5,158 bases of DNA from Acidimicrobiales bacterium. GTDB taxonomy: Bacteria; Actinomycetota; Acidimicrobiia; Acidimicrobiales; Poriferisodaliceae. Below are positions 1 through 4,605 of the stretch, piece by piece; within the stretch, counting starts at the first letter, position 1; every line of letters starts with the position of its first letter. The stretch is from assembly GCA_020631315.1 (NCBI GenBank), contig JAHDHM010000276.1, positions 1 through 5,158 of the forward strand. Direction: 5' to 3'. The position numbers were made by a program, and so were the translations under genes. Under the pieces are notes generated by a model. That model ran no database searches. It saw nothing but the letters and a program-made list of their open reading frames with translations, and was not told where the DNA came from.

Positions 1-1378
1 CGTTCGACGACAGCACGTCGGACACGAGGCGCAGCGCGTAGGGGAAGTCCTCCTTGGAGGGGATCACCGGCACGAGCGCACGCTCGGCGAGGGCACCGTG
101 ACCGATCTCACGACGCTTCGGGCCACGCATGAAGCCGGCCTCACCCGTCGAGAACGGCGGGAAGTTGTAGTGGTGCATGTAGCGCTTGCGGTCGACCGGG
201 TTGAGCGTGTCGATCAGCTGCTCCATGCGGGACATGCCGAGGGTGGTCACGTTGAGGACCTGGGTCTCGCCACGCTGGAAGAGGCCCGAACCGTGAGCGG
301 TCGGCAGGAGGCCGACCTCGGCCGACAGCGGACGCACCTCGTTGGTGGCACGGCCGTCGATGCGGAACCCGTCCTGCACGATGCGGCGACGGACGATCTC
401 CTTGGTGACCGAACGCACCGCGGCCGAGATCTGCTTCGGAGCATCACCCAGCTCGGCGAACTGCGCCTCGAGCTCCGCCTTGATCTCGGCGGTGACCTCG
501 GACTGCTTGGCCTCACGCTCGGCCTTGTCGGCGATCGACATGACCTCGGTCAGACGCGGGGTGGCGACCTCGCGGACCCGCTCGATGACCTCGTCGAAGT
601 AGTCGTAGGAGCGGATCCACTCCATCTCGCCGGCGTCGCCCATGGCGAGCTTCAGCGACTTCTGGAGTTCGCAGATGTCGTCGATCCACTGCTTGGAGGC
701 CTCGAGGCCGCTGGCCAGGACCTCTTCGGTGACCTTCGGGGCGCCGTCGGCGAAGTACTGGAAGGACTTCTCGGTGCCGCCGGCCTCGACCATCATGACG
801 GCGACGTCGCCGCTCGGGAGCTGACGACCGGCGACGACCATCTCGAAGGTCGACGCGTCACCCTCTTCGAAGGTCGGGAACGGGATCCACTCGCCGTCGG
901 TCGACCAGGCGATGCGCACGGCGGCGACCGGGGACTCGAACGGGATGTCGGAGGTCCACAGCGCGGCCGAGGCGCCGTTCAGGGCGACGACGTCGTAGGG
1001 GTTGGCGCCGTCGACGCCGAGGATGGTGCCGACGATGTGAGTGTCGTGGCGGTACTCCGACGGGAAGTTCGGGCGCAGCGGACGGTCGATGAGACGACAC
1101 GCCAGGATGGCGTCCTCCGAGGCACGGCCTTCCCGACGGAAGAAGGAACCGGGGATACGGCCCGCGGCGTACATGCGCTCTTCGATGTCGACGGTCAGCG
1201 GGAAGAAGTCCGCACCGTCGCGCGGCTTGTTCGACGCAGTGGCGGTCACGAGGACCTGGGTGTCGCCCATGCGGGCGGTGACGGCTCCGTTGGCGAGACC
1301 GGCGAGCTTGCCGGCCTCGAACGTGAGGGTCTTGTCGGTGCCAGCGATCTGGCCCGAGACGGAAATGGCTTCAGCCAT
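1..1378 (-). CDS. pnp: polyribonucleotide nucleotidyltransferase (PNPase), N-terminal 459 residues; gene runs off the left edge
   Basis: PNPase is a cytoplasmic trimeric 3'-5' exoribonuclease that releases nucleoside diphosphates by phosphorolysis and can also add 3' tails. The sequence was read by translating the minus strand from the ATG at 1378. The first RNase PH domain spans about residues 8-230 and contains FFPLTVDIEERMYAAGRIPG (58-77), FFRREGR (79-85) and LIDRPLRP (96-103). An all-helical linker lies at about 235-330. The second RNase PH domain begins around RIDGR (339-343) and includes YNFPPFSTGE (404-413) and GHGALAERAL (427-436). The window ends at SSN, just before the family's conserved Gly-Ser phosphate-binding loop, so the catalytic Asp residues and the KH and S1 RNA-binding domains lie outside. 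The family usually has about 700-750 residues. No stop or frameshift is present. Two consecutive ATG codons (1381 and 1378) could start it; 1378 is preferred because GGAG lies 5 nt upstream, against only 2 nt for 1381. The identification is certain; the start is uncertain by one codon. Confidence 0.97.
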   Translation of the reverse strand, partial: MAEAISVSGQIAGTDKTLTFEAGKLAGLANGAVTARMGDTQVLVTATASNKPRDGADFFPLTVDIEERMYAAGRIPGSFFRREGRASEDAILACRLIDRPLRPNFPSEYRHDTHIVGTILGVDGANPYDVVALNGASAALWTSDIPFESPVAAVRIAWSTDGEWIPFPTFEEGDASTFEMVVAGRQLPSGDVAVMMVEAGGTEKSFQYFADGAPKVTEEVLASGLEASKQWIDDICELQKSLKLAMGDAGEMEWIRSYDYFDEVIERVREVATPRLTEVMSIADKAEREAKQSEVTAEIKAELEAQFAELGDAPKQISAAVRSVTKEIVRRRIVQDGFRIDGRATNEVRPLSAEVGLLPTAHGSGLFQRGETQVLNVTTLGMSRMEQLIDTLNPVDRKRYMHHYNFPPFSTGEAGFMRGPKRREIGHGALAERALVPVIPSKEDFPYALRLVSDVLSSN

Positions 1379-1383
1379 CATTT

Positions 1384-1387
1384 CTCC
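1384..1387 (-). promoter_or_regulatory. Shine-Dalgarno of pnp
   Basis: The minus strand reads GGAGAAATGATG. GGAG is followed by 5 nt before the ATG at 1378 and by 2 nt before the ATG at 1381, which favours the second ATG as the main start. The GGAG also sits inside a three-codon ATG-GAG-AAA-TGA frame (1389-1378) whose stop overlaps both candidate starts. Confidence 0.7.
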
Positions 1388-1393
1388 ATTCGT

Positions 1394-1412
1394 GGGCGGG
1401 ACCTTCCCGCCC
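1394..1412 (-). promoter_or_regulatory. leader hairpin next to the pnp ribosome binding site
   Basis: The transcribed strand contains GGGCGGG, a 5-nt loop AAGGT, then CCCGCCC: a perfect 7-bp all-GC stem. Its 3' side ends 6 nt before the GGAG of pnp. No U-run follows, so it does not look like an intrinsic terminator. A stem this close to the ribosome binding site could affect ribosome loading or be a nuclease or PNPase target. The inverted repeat is directly visible; the regulatory role is inferred. Confidence 0.5.
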
Positions 1413-1427
1413 GTTCTGTGTTGCAGA

Positions 1428-1441
1428 TGTCAGGTGTCAGG
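1428..1441. repeat. tandem 7-bp direct repeat in the pnp leader
   Basis: TGTCAGG occurs twice back to back on the plus strand, which is CCTGACA twice in the transcribed direction. CTGACA resembles a -35 hexamer, but no -10-like hexamer follows at 16-18 nt from either copy. It may be chance, or a small protein-binding site. Confidence 0.45.
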
Positions 1442-1468
1442 GAACCACACAGGCGACCGCTACCCGCG

Positions 1469-1495
1469 GACGCCCGGGTTCACCCGAGCGGCGTC
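1469..1495 (-). promoter_or_regulatory. bulged hairpin in the rpsO-pnp intergenic region
   Basis: In the transcribed direction GACGCC (1495-1490) pairs with GGCGTC (1474-1469), and CGGG (1486-1483) pairs with CCCG (1478-1475) around a UGAA loop. A GCU bulge (1489-1487) lies on the 5' side. This gives 10 GC-rich base pairs in 27 nt. A competing register gives eight continuous pairs with one G-U. No U-tract follows. It is the middle of three strong hairpins between rpsO and pnp; its function is unknown. Confidence 0.4.
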
Positions 1496-1505
1496 GAGGG
1501 CGAGA

Positions 1506-1523
1506 GGATCATGAGTTTGATCC
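1506..1523. repeat. short inverted repeat GGATCA-N6-TGATCC
   Basis: A perfect 6-bp inverted repeat with a 6-nt spacer lies between the rpsO terminal hairpin and the bulged hairpin of the pnp leader. It could form a weak RNA stem or be a dyad operator. Its right half is part of an 11-nt plus-strand match to the conserved 5' end of bacterial 16S rRNA (see findings). No function can be assigned. Confidence 0.35.
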
Positions 1524-1535
1524 GGCCCTGACGCG

Positions 1536-1563
1536 ACGAAGCGGCCCGAGTGGGCCGCTTCGT
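1536..1563 (-). terminator. perfect 12-bp hairpin after rpsO; possible terminator or RNA-processing stem
   Basis: The transcribed strand reads ACGAAGCGGCCC, loop ACTC, then GGGCCGCTTCGT. The 12-bp stem has no mismatch and begins 12 nt after the rpsO stop codon. The sequence after it is GC-rich and has no U-run, so it is not a textbook intrinsic terminator, although U-poor hairpins are common downstream of genes in high-GC actinobacteria. In E. coli the equivalent rpsO-pnp gap carries a terminator followed by an RNase III site in the pnp leader. By analogy this stem may attenuate read-through, stabilise the rpsO 3' end, or be cleaved. The structure is clear; the role is not. Confidence 0.6.
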
Positions 1564-1575
1564 GAAGATGGTGGC

Positions 1576-1833
1576 TCAGCGACGAAGGCCGAGCTTGGCG
1601 ATGATCGAGCGGTAACGCTCGACGTCGTTGTCCTTCAGGTAGTCCAGAAGGCGGCGGCGACGACCGACCAGCATCAGCAGACCCCGGCGACCGTGGTGGT
1701 CCTTCTTGTGGGTCTTGAAGTGCTCGGTCAGGTGGGTGATGCGCTCGGTGAGCAGCGCGATCTGCACCTCGGGCGACCCGGTGTCGGTGTCGTGGAGGCG
1801 GTGCGTCTCGATGGTGGCGGACTTCTCTTGCAT
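1576..1833 (-). CDS. rpsO: 30S ribosomal protein S15 (uS15)
   Basis: S15 is an early-binding protein of the 30S subunit. It recognises the three-way junction of the central domain of 16S rRNA, nucleates platform assembly and contributes to a bridge with the 50S. The 85-residue product is of normal size (about 85-90). It contains [18 protein letters not shown] (15-32), then [20 protein letters not shown] (40-59), the conserved His/Asp/Arg-rich RNA-binding loop and helix, and it ends with the family's typical KLGLRR. The ATG at 1833 is chosen because residue 1 then matches the family's N-terminus. The reading frame stays open further upstream, but that extension has no family similarity. The Shine-Dalgarno is weak: GAGAG 4 nt before the ATG, with an AGAGG 14 nt before it that is too far. 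It has its own structured leader and lies upstream of pnp, as in many bacteria. Confidence 0.98.
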   Translation of the reverse strand: MQEKSATIETHRLHDTDTGSPEVQIALLTERITHLTEHFKTHKKDHHGRRGLLMLVGRRRRLLDYLKDNDVERYRSIIAKLGLRR

Positions 1834-1852
1834 GTGACTCTCGTTGACCTCT

Positions 1853-1868
1853 GGCCGCGTCGGCGGCC
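1853..1868 (-). repeat. inverted repeat (hairpin) proximal to the rpsO start
   Basis: GGCCGC and GCGGCC flank a CGAC tetraloop in the transcribed strand, giving 6 GC pairs. The stem ends 19 nt before the rpsO ATG, next to an AGAGG purine stretch, so it could affect ribosome entry. Confidence 0.5.
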
Positions 1869-1934
1869 GATCCTCGTTGCGTGGGGGGCGAAGCCTCGCA
1901 GTGGTGACGTCGCCGCCACGCTGCAGTGCTTGCT

Positions 1935-1968
1935 CGAACCGTGTCGCCGGTTCGGATCGGGAGATCCG
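1935..1968 (-). repeat. two abutting hairpins in the rpsO leader
   Basis: A 6-bp stem (1968-1963 with 1958-1953, loop TCCC) is followed at once by a 7-bp stem (1954-1948 with 1941-1935, loop GCGACA). Both stems are perfect. They share bases 1953-1954, so full pairing of one removes two pairs from the other. Such an arrangement could stack coaxially or act as a switch. On DNA the first repeat is also a dyad that a protein could bind. Confidence 0.5.
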
Positions 1969-2014
1969 GGCGAACTGCGTGGCCGGCGCGGAGCCCCGTG
2001 CACGCAAGTGGAAG

Positions 2015-2023
2015 ATGGTAGCA
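2015..2023 (-). promoter_or_regulatory. weak candidate promoter (extended -10) for rpsO
   Basis: The transcribed direction reads TGCTACCAT: TACCAT fits TANNAT and is preceded by a TGN extension. The expected -35 position (2043-2038, TGGTGC) matches the consensus poorly. A start near 2008 would give an rpsO leader of about 175 nt. A separate rpsO promoter is expected from other bacteria, but this assignment is tentative, since short matches occur by chance. Confidence 0.3.
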
Positions 2024-2048
2024 GCGAAGGGACGCCTGCACCACCGTG

Positions 2049-2071
2049 CGGGCCCGAAATACCGAGGCCCG
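2049..2071 (-). terminator. possible U-poor terminator hairpin after ribF
   Basis: CGGGCC (2071-2066) and GGCCCG (2054-2049) form a 6-bp GC stem around an 11-nt loop, beginning 9 nt after the ribF stop. No U-run follows, so termination may be absent or partial and transcripts could read through into rpsO. Confidence 0.3.
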
Positions 2072-2080
2072 ACGTGGCGC

Positions 2081-3019
2081 TCAGCCGAGGACGTCGCGGG
2101 CGGCGTCGATGTCCTTGTGCAACTGCTCGATGAGCTCTTCGACGCCGTCGAATCGTCGCTCACCTCGCAGGCGGTGAACGAAGCGGATCTTGGCCGTCTC
2201 GTCGTACAGATCACCACGGAACCCGATCAGGTGCGCCTCGATCAGCGGCCGGTCGGCGAACTCGTAGAACGTCGGACGACGACCGATGTTCACCGCAGCG
2301 CCGTGGACGGATCCGTCGGGGCGCTCGTAGTGCGCGGCGTAGACGCCTTCGGCAGGGAGCTGATACATCGCGTCGGTCGGCACGTTCGCGGTCGGGAACC
2401 CGATCGTGCGTCCACGCCGGTCCCCCGGCTGGACCACGCCACGAGCTTCGAACGGGCGACCGAGCAACCGTTGAGCCTTCTCGACGTCCCCGGCGGCCAG
2501 CGCGGCACGGATAGAGGTCGACGAGATCACATCACCTTCACCGGTGAGCTGCTTGACGAGCGGCAGACCACGAACCTCGTAGCCGAGGTCGAGGCCCATC
2601 GACTTCAGCAGCTCGACGTTGCCCCGTCGGTCCTTGCCGAAGTGGAAGTCGGCGCCGACGACCACCGCGGTGATGTTCAACGCGTCGTCGAGCTGGGCGA
2701 CGAAGTCCTCGGGCTGCACCTGGGACTGCGCCTCGTCGAACGAGATCACCACGGCGTAGTCGACGCCGGTCTCGGCCAGCAGCTCGAGCTTCTGGTCCAG
2801 GTCACACAACAGCAGTGGCGCCGACTCGGGCCGAACGACCGACGCAGGATGGACGTCGAACGTCACCACCGCGGTCTTGGCATTGCGCTCGGCAGCGAGG
2901 CGATGGACCTCGGCGATGACGGTGCGATGCCCACGATGCACGCCGTCGTACTCGCCGATGGTGATGACCGTTCCCTGCTCGGGACGGGGCGCCCAGTCGA
3001 TGTCTCGGATGATCTCCAC
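2081..3019 (-). CDS. ribF: bifunctional riboflavin kinase / FAD synthetase
   Basis: RibF phosphorylates riboflavin to FMN and then adenylylates FMN to FAD, in the cytoplasm. The 312-residue product has the usual two-domain length. The N-terminal adenylyltransferase domain (about 15-185) carries [10 protein letters not shown] (22-31), a nucleotidyltransferase HxGH-type motif, then TFDVHP (53-58), GADFHFG (122-128) and ISSTSIR (165-171). The C-terminal flavokinase domain (about 187-310) has GFPTAN (207-212), NIGRRPTF (244-251) and IEAHL with the family's catalytic Glu at 261. Both activities therefore look intact. Tyr24 where Phe is usual and Val56 where Pro is common are mild variants. The start is GTG at 3019: MEIIRDI aligns with the usual family N-terminus and no in-frame alternative is better. 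No clear Shine-Dalgarno is seen, and the truB stop lies 11 nt upstream, suggesting coupled translation. Confidence 0.96.
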   Translation of the reverse strand: MEIIRDIDWAPRPEQGTVITIGEYDGVHRGHRTVIAEVHRLAAERNAKTAVVTFDVHPASVVRPESAPLLLCDLDQKLELLAETGVDYAVVISFDEAQSQVQPEDFVAQLDDALNITAVVVGADFHFGKDRRGNVELLKSMGLDLGYEVRGLPLVKQLTGEGDVISSTSIRAALAAGDVEKAQRLLGRPFEARGVVQPGDRRGRTIGFPTANVPTDAMYQLPAEGVYAAHYERPDGSVHGAAVNIGRRPTFYEFADRPLIEAHLIGFRGDLYDETAKIRFVHRLRGERRFDGVEELIEQLHKDIDAARDVLG

Positions 3020-3030
3020 GGCGGGCCACG

Positions 3031-3900
3031 CTACCCGGCAGGGAGCACCACACCCGGCTTGACCCGACCATCGGGCGTCCGTTCGTGGACGGCCAGCACG
3101 TCACCCGCGCCGGTCACCAGGCAGAACGGTCCGTCGCCGGCTGGGCGCTCACGCAACCAACCACCGTGACGAACGGACGTGACCTCGTCGTCACCGACCA
3201 CGACACGCTCGAGGTCGCGGAGGCCGTCCGCGAGCGGCAACAGCCGCAGCTCGTCGATGTGATCGCACGACTCGGCCGCGAACGAGCCGATCTGGGTGCG
3301 CCGGAGGTCACGCAGGTGCGCTCCCCCGCCGAGCGCCTCACCGAGATCAGCGGCGAGGACCCGGACATAGGTGCCAGAACCACACTCGACCTCGGCTCGG
3401 TACACGAGCGGATCGTCGGTCGGTTCCACCTCGTAGCGATACACGGTGACCGGACGGGCCTCCCGCTCGACCTCGACACCTTCTCGGGCGAGTTCGTGGA
3501 GCCGCTTGCCGTCGACCTTCACCGCCGAGACCATCGGCGGAACCTGCTCGATGTCCCCGGTGAGCCGGGCCGCGGCGGCCGCGACCTCGGCCGGGTCGAG
3601 CGTCATGTCGAATCGTTCGAGGATCTCGCCGCTGTCGTCGAGCGTGTCGGTCGTCGCACCGAACACGATCTCGGTCGTGTATGTCTTCGGGAGCTCGGTG
3701 AGGAAGCGGAGGAACCGCGTCGCGTTCCCGACACCGAGGAGCAACACACCGGTGGCGTCAGGGTCCAACGTGCCAGAGTGGCCGACCCGACGTTCGTTCA
3801 GCTGGCGCCGGGCGATCGACACGACGTCGTGCGAGGTCATCCCCGCCGGCTTGTCGACGGCGACGACACCGTGGATCCGACTCGGCTTTCGCCGGGCCAT
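3031..3900 (-). CDS. truB: tRNA pseudouridine(55) synthase TruB
   Basis: TruB isomerises U55 in the T-arm of nearly all tRNAs to pseudouridine and also acts as a tRNA chaperone. The 289 residues match the family's length. The catalytic motif GTLDPDATG (43-51) holds the nucleophile Asp46. PKTY (71-74) follows, then PPMVSAVKVDGKRLHELARE (121-140). GSGTYVRVLAADLGEALGGG (174-193) is the second hallmark, followed by LRDLRRTQIGSF (196-207). The segment from about 225 to the end (GDVLAVHERTPDGRVKPGVV) fits the C-terminal PUA-like accessory region. The ATG at 3900 lies 2 nt after the rbfA stop. The upstream sequence ACGAGAACGCC gives only a weak Shine-Dalgarno, so translation probably depends on ribosomes finishing rbfA. 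Nothing is truncated or broken. Confidence 0.97.
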   Translation of the reverse strand: MARRKPSRIHGVVAVDKPAGMTSHDVVSIARRQLNERRVGHSGTLDPDATGVLLLGVGNATRFLRFLTELPKTYTTEIVFGATTDTLDDSGEILERFDMTLDPAEVAAAAARLTGDIEQVPPMVSAVKVDGKRLHELAREGVEVEREARPVTVYRYEVEPTDDPLVYRAEVECGSGTYVRVLAADLGEALGGGAHLRDLRRTQIGSFAAESCDHIDELRLLPLADGLRDLERVVVGDDEVTSVRHGGWLRERPAGDGPFCLVTGAGDVLAVHERTPDGRVKPGVVLPAG

Positions 3901-3902
3901 GA

Positions 3903-4301
3903 TCAGGCGTTCTCGTCGTCGGCGGCTGACCCGTCGGCGGCTGGCTCGTCAGCAGGTGGGATGTCGAGGCCGCTCAAGATGTCCTCGATGCGGTTGCCGG
4001 TGCTCACCGAGCCGTCGACCTTGAACTCGAGGCGCGGCGTGCGCCTGATCCGCGCCTGGGACGACACCGCCTTGCGAAGCGCGCCGCCGTGCTCCTCGAG
4101 TGCTTCGAGCGCAGCCTCGCCGTCGTCCGTGTCGACGAAGACGACCGCCTTCTCGAGCTCGTTGTCGACGTCGACCGCCGTCACGACGGCGCCGAGCAGG
4201 CGATCGTCGTCGAAGCGATCGATCTCGACCGCGAGGATCTCGCGCATCAGCTCACCGACGCGGGCCGAACGGGCGTAGTCACGACCACCACCACGATTCA
4301 T
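3903..4301 (-). CDS. rbfA: 30S ribosome-binding factor RbfA
   Basis: RbfA is a small KH-like protein that binds late 30S precursors, helps 16S rRNA mature and is linked to cold adaptation. The 132-residue product shows the family pattern: RSARVGELMREILAVEI (11-27), then an Asp-rich turn and TAVDVDNELEKAVVFV (41-56), GGALRKAVSSQARIRRTPRL (72-91), and FKVDGSVSTGNRIEDIL (93-109). A tail rich in Ala, Asp and Glu (about 115-132) is non-conserved and likely disordered. The ATG at 4301 overlaps the stop of the upstream ylxP gene in ATGA, and a good Shine-Dalgarno lies 8 nt upstream inside ylxP, which supports this start. Co-translation with ylxP is likely. Confidence 0.95.
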   Translation of the reverse strand: MNRGGGRDYARSARVGELMREILAVEIDRFDDDRLLGAVVTAVDVDNELEKAVVFVDTDDGEAALEALEEHGGALRKAVSSQARIRRTPRLEFKVDGSVSTGNRIEDILSGLDIPPADEPAADGSAADDENA

Positions 4302-4591
4302 CGATCGATCTCCATCCAGTGTCGGTTCGTGCGAACCACTTCGACGTCCGGTCGAGACCAGACGAGACGCTCCACAGCGTCCATGACCTCTTCGGCTCGG
4401 TCGGGATGACCGGCCACGACGGCGACGCCCAGCTCACCGCGCTGCCACTGATCGAGCGAGCCGGTCTCGGCCACCGACACACGATGTCGATGACGGAGCC
4501 CGTCGATGATCGGTCGCAACGCGGCGCGCTTGTCCTTCAGCGAGGTACAGCCCGGAAGCCGGAGCTCGACGTCGAGCGCCAGGACGTGCAT
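4298..4591 (-). CDS. ylxP: DUF503 (YlxP-like) protein
   Basis: This 97-residue protein belongs to the DUF503 family, typified by B. subtilis YlxP. The family's biochemical role is not established, but its regular place between infB and rbfA suggests a link with ribosome maturation or initiation. Recognisable segments are SLKDKRAALRPIIDGLR (17-33), VSVAETGSLDQWQRGELGVA (38-57) and RTNRHWMEID (87-96); SLKxKR and SVAE..xxDxWQRxxLG are the family's hallmarks. There is no signal peptide or membrane segment. The ATG at 4591 is chosen because the family begins about 15 residues before SLKDKR. An in-frame GTG four codons upstream (4603) is possible, and the frame stays open further into infB, but that part only shadows infB. 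No strong Shine-Dalgarno is visible; infB ends 14 nt upstream. Confidence 0.9.
   Translation of the reverse strand: MHVLALDVELRLPGCTSLKDKRAALRPIIDGLRHRHRVSVAETGSLDQWQRGELGVAVVAGHPDRAEEVMDAVERLVWSRPDVEVVRTNRHWMEIDR
4310..4313 (-). promoter_or_regulatory. Shine-Dalgarno of rbfA inside ylxP
   Basis: GGAG is encoded in the last codons of ylxP (TGG ATG GAG ATC GAT CGA TGA) and sits 8 nt before the rbfA ATG. It is the clearest ribosome binding site of the infB-ribF unit and fixes the rbfA start. Confidence 0.7.
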
Positions 4592-4605
4592 GGCCGAACC
4601 CACGG

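Larger units (their letters stand above)
1834..2008 (-). promoter_or_regulatory. structured 5' leader of rpsO, candidate S15-responsive element
   Basis: This non-coding stretch of about 175 nt precedes rpsO and contains several clean inverted repeats. GGCCGC-CGAC-GCGGCC (1868-1853) is a perfect 6-bp stem ending 19 nt before the ATG. CGAACCG-N6-CGGTTCG (1954-1935) is a perfect 7-bp stem. CGGATC-TCCC-GATCCG (1968-1953) is a perfect 6-bp stem that shares two bases with the 7-bp stem, so the two must abut or compete. S15 represses its own mRNA through leader structures in several bacterial groups, and those structures differ between lineages. I infer, but cannot show, such a role here. The 5' boundary depends on the weak promoter call. 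Confidence 0.4.

Noticed and set aside
1428..1441. pnp promoter with -35 in the tandem CCTGACA repeat
   Set aside because: CTGACA resembles a -35 box, but neither copy has a -10-like hexamer 16-18 nt downstream, so it is listed only as a repeat.
98..1531. 477-codon plus-strand open frame opposite pnp
   Set aside because: It lies antisense to a certain PNPase gene. Its product is a low-complexity mix rich in Arg, Leu, Gly, Asp and Val with no recognisable domain, as expected from a shadow frame in high-GC DNA.
1834..2217. N-terminal extension of S15 upstream of 1833
   Set aside because: The frame is open, but the added residues resemble nothing in the S15 family. The 85-residue form matches the normal length, and the upstream DNA overlaps ribF in another frame.
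1844..3169. 441-codon plus-strand open frame opposite ribF and the rpsO leader
   Set aside because: It is antisense to ribF, matches no family I recognise, and has the biased composition of a complementary frame.
3085..4278. 397-codon plus-strand open frame opposite truB and rbfA
   Set aside because: It covers two confident genes on the other strand, has no domain or start signal of its own, and ends in Ser/Thr-rich low-complexity sequence typical of a shadow frame.
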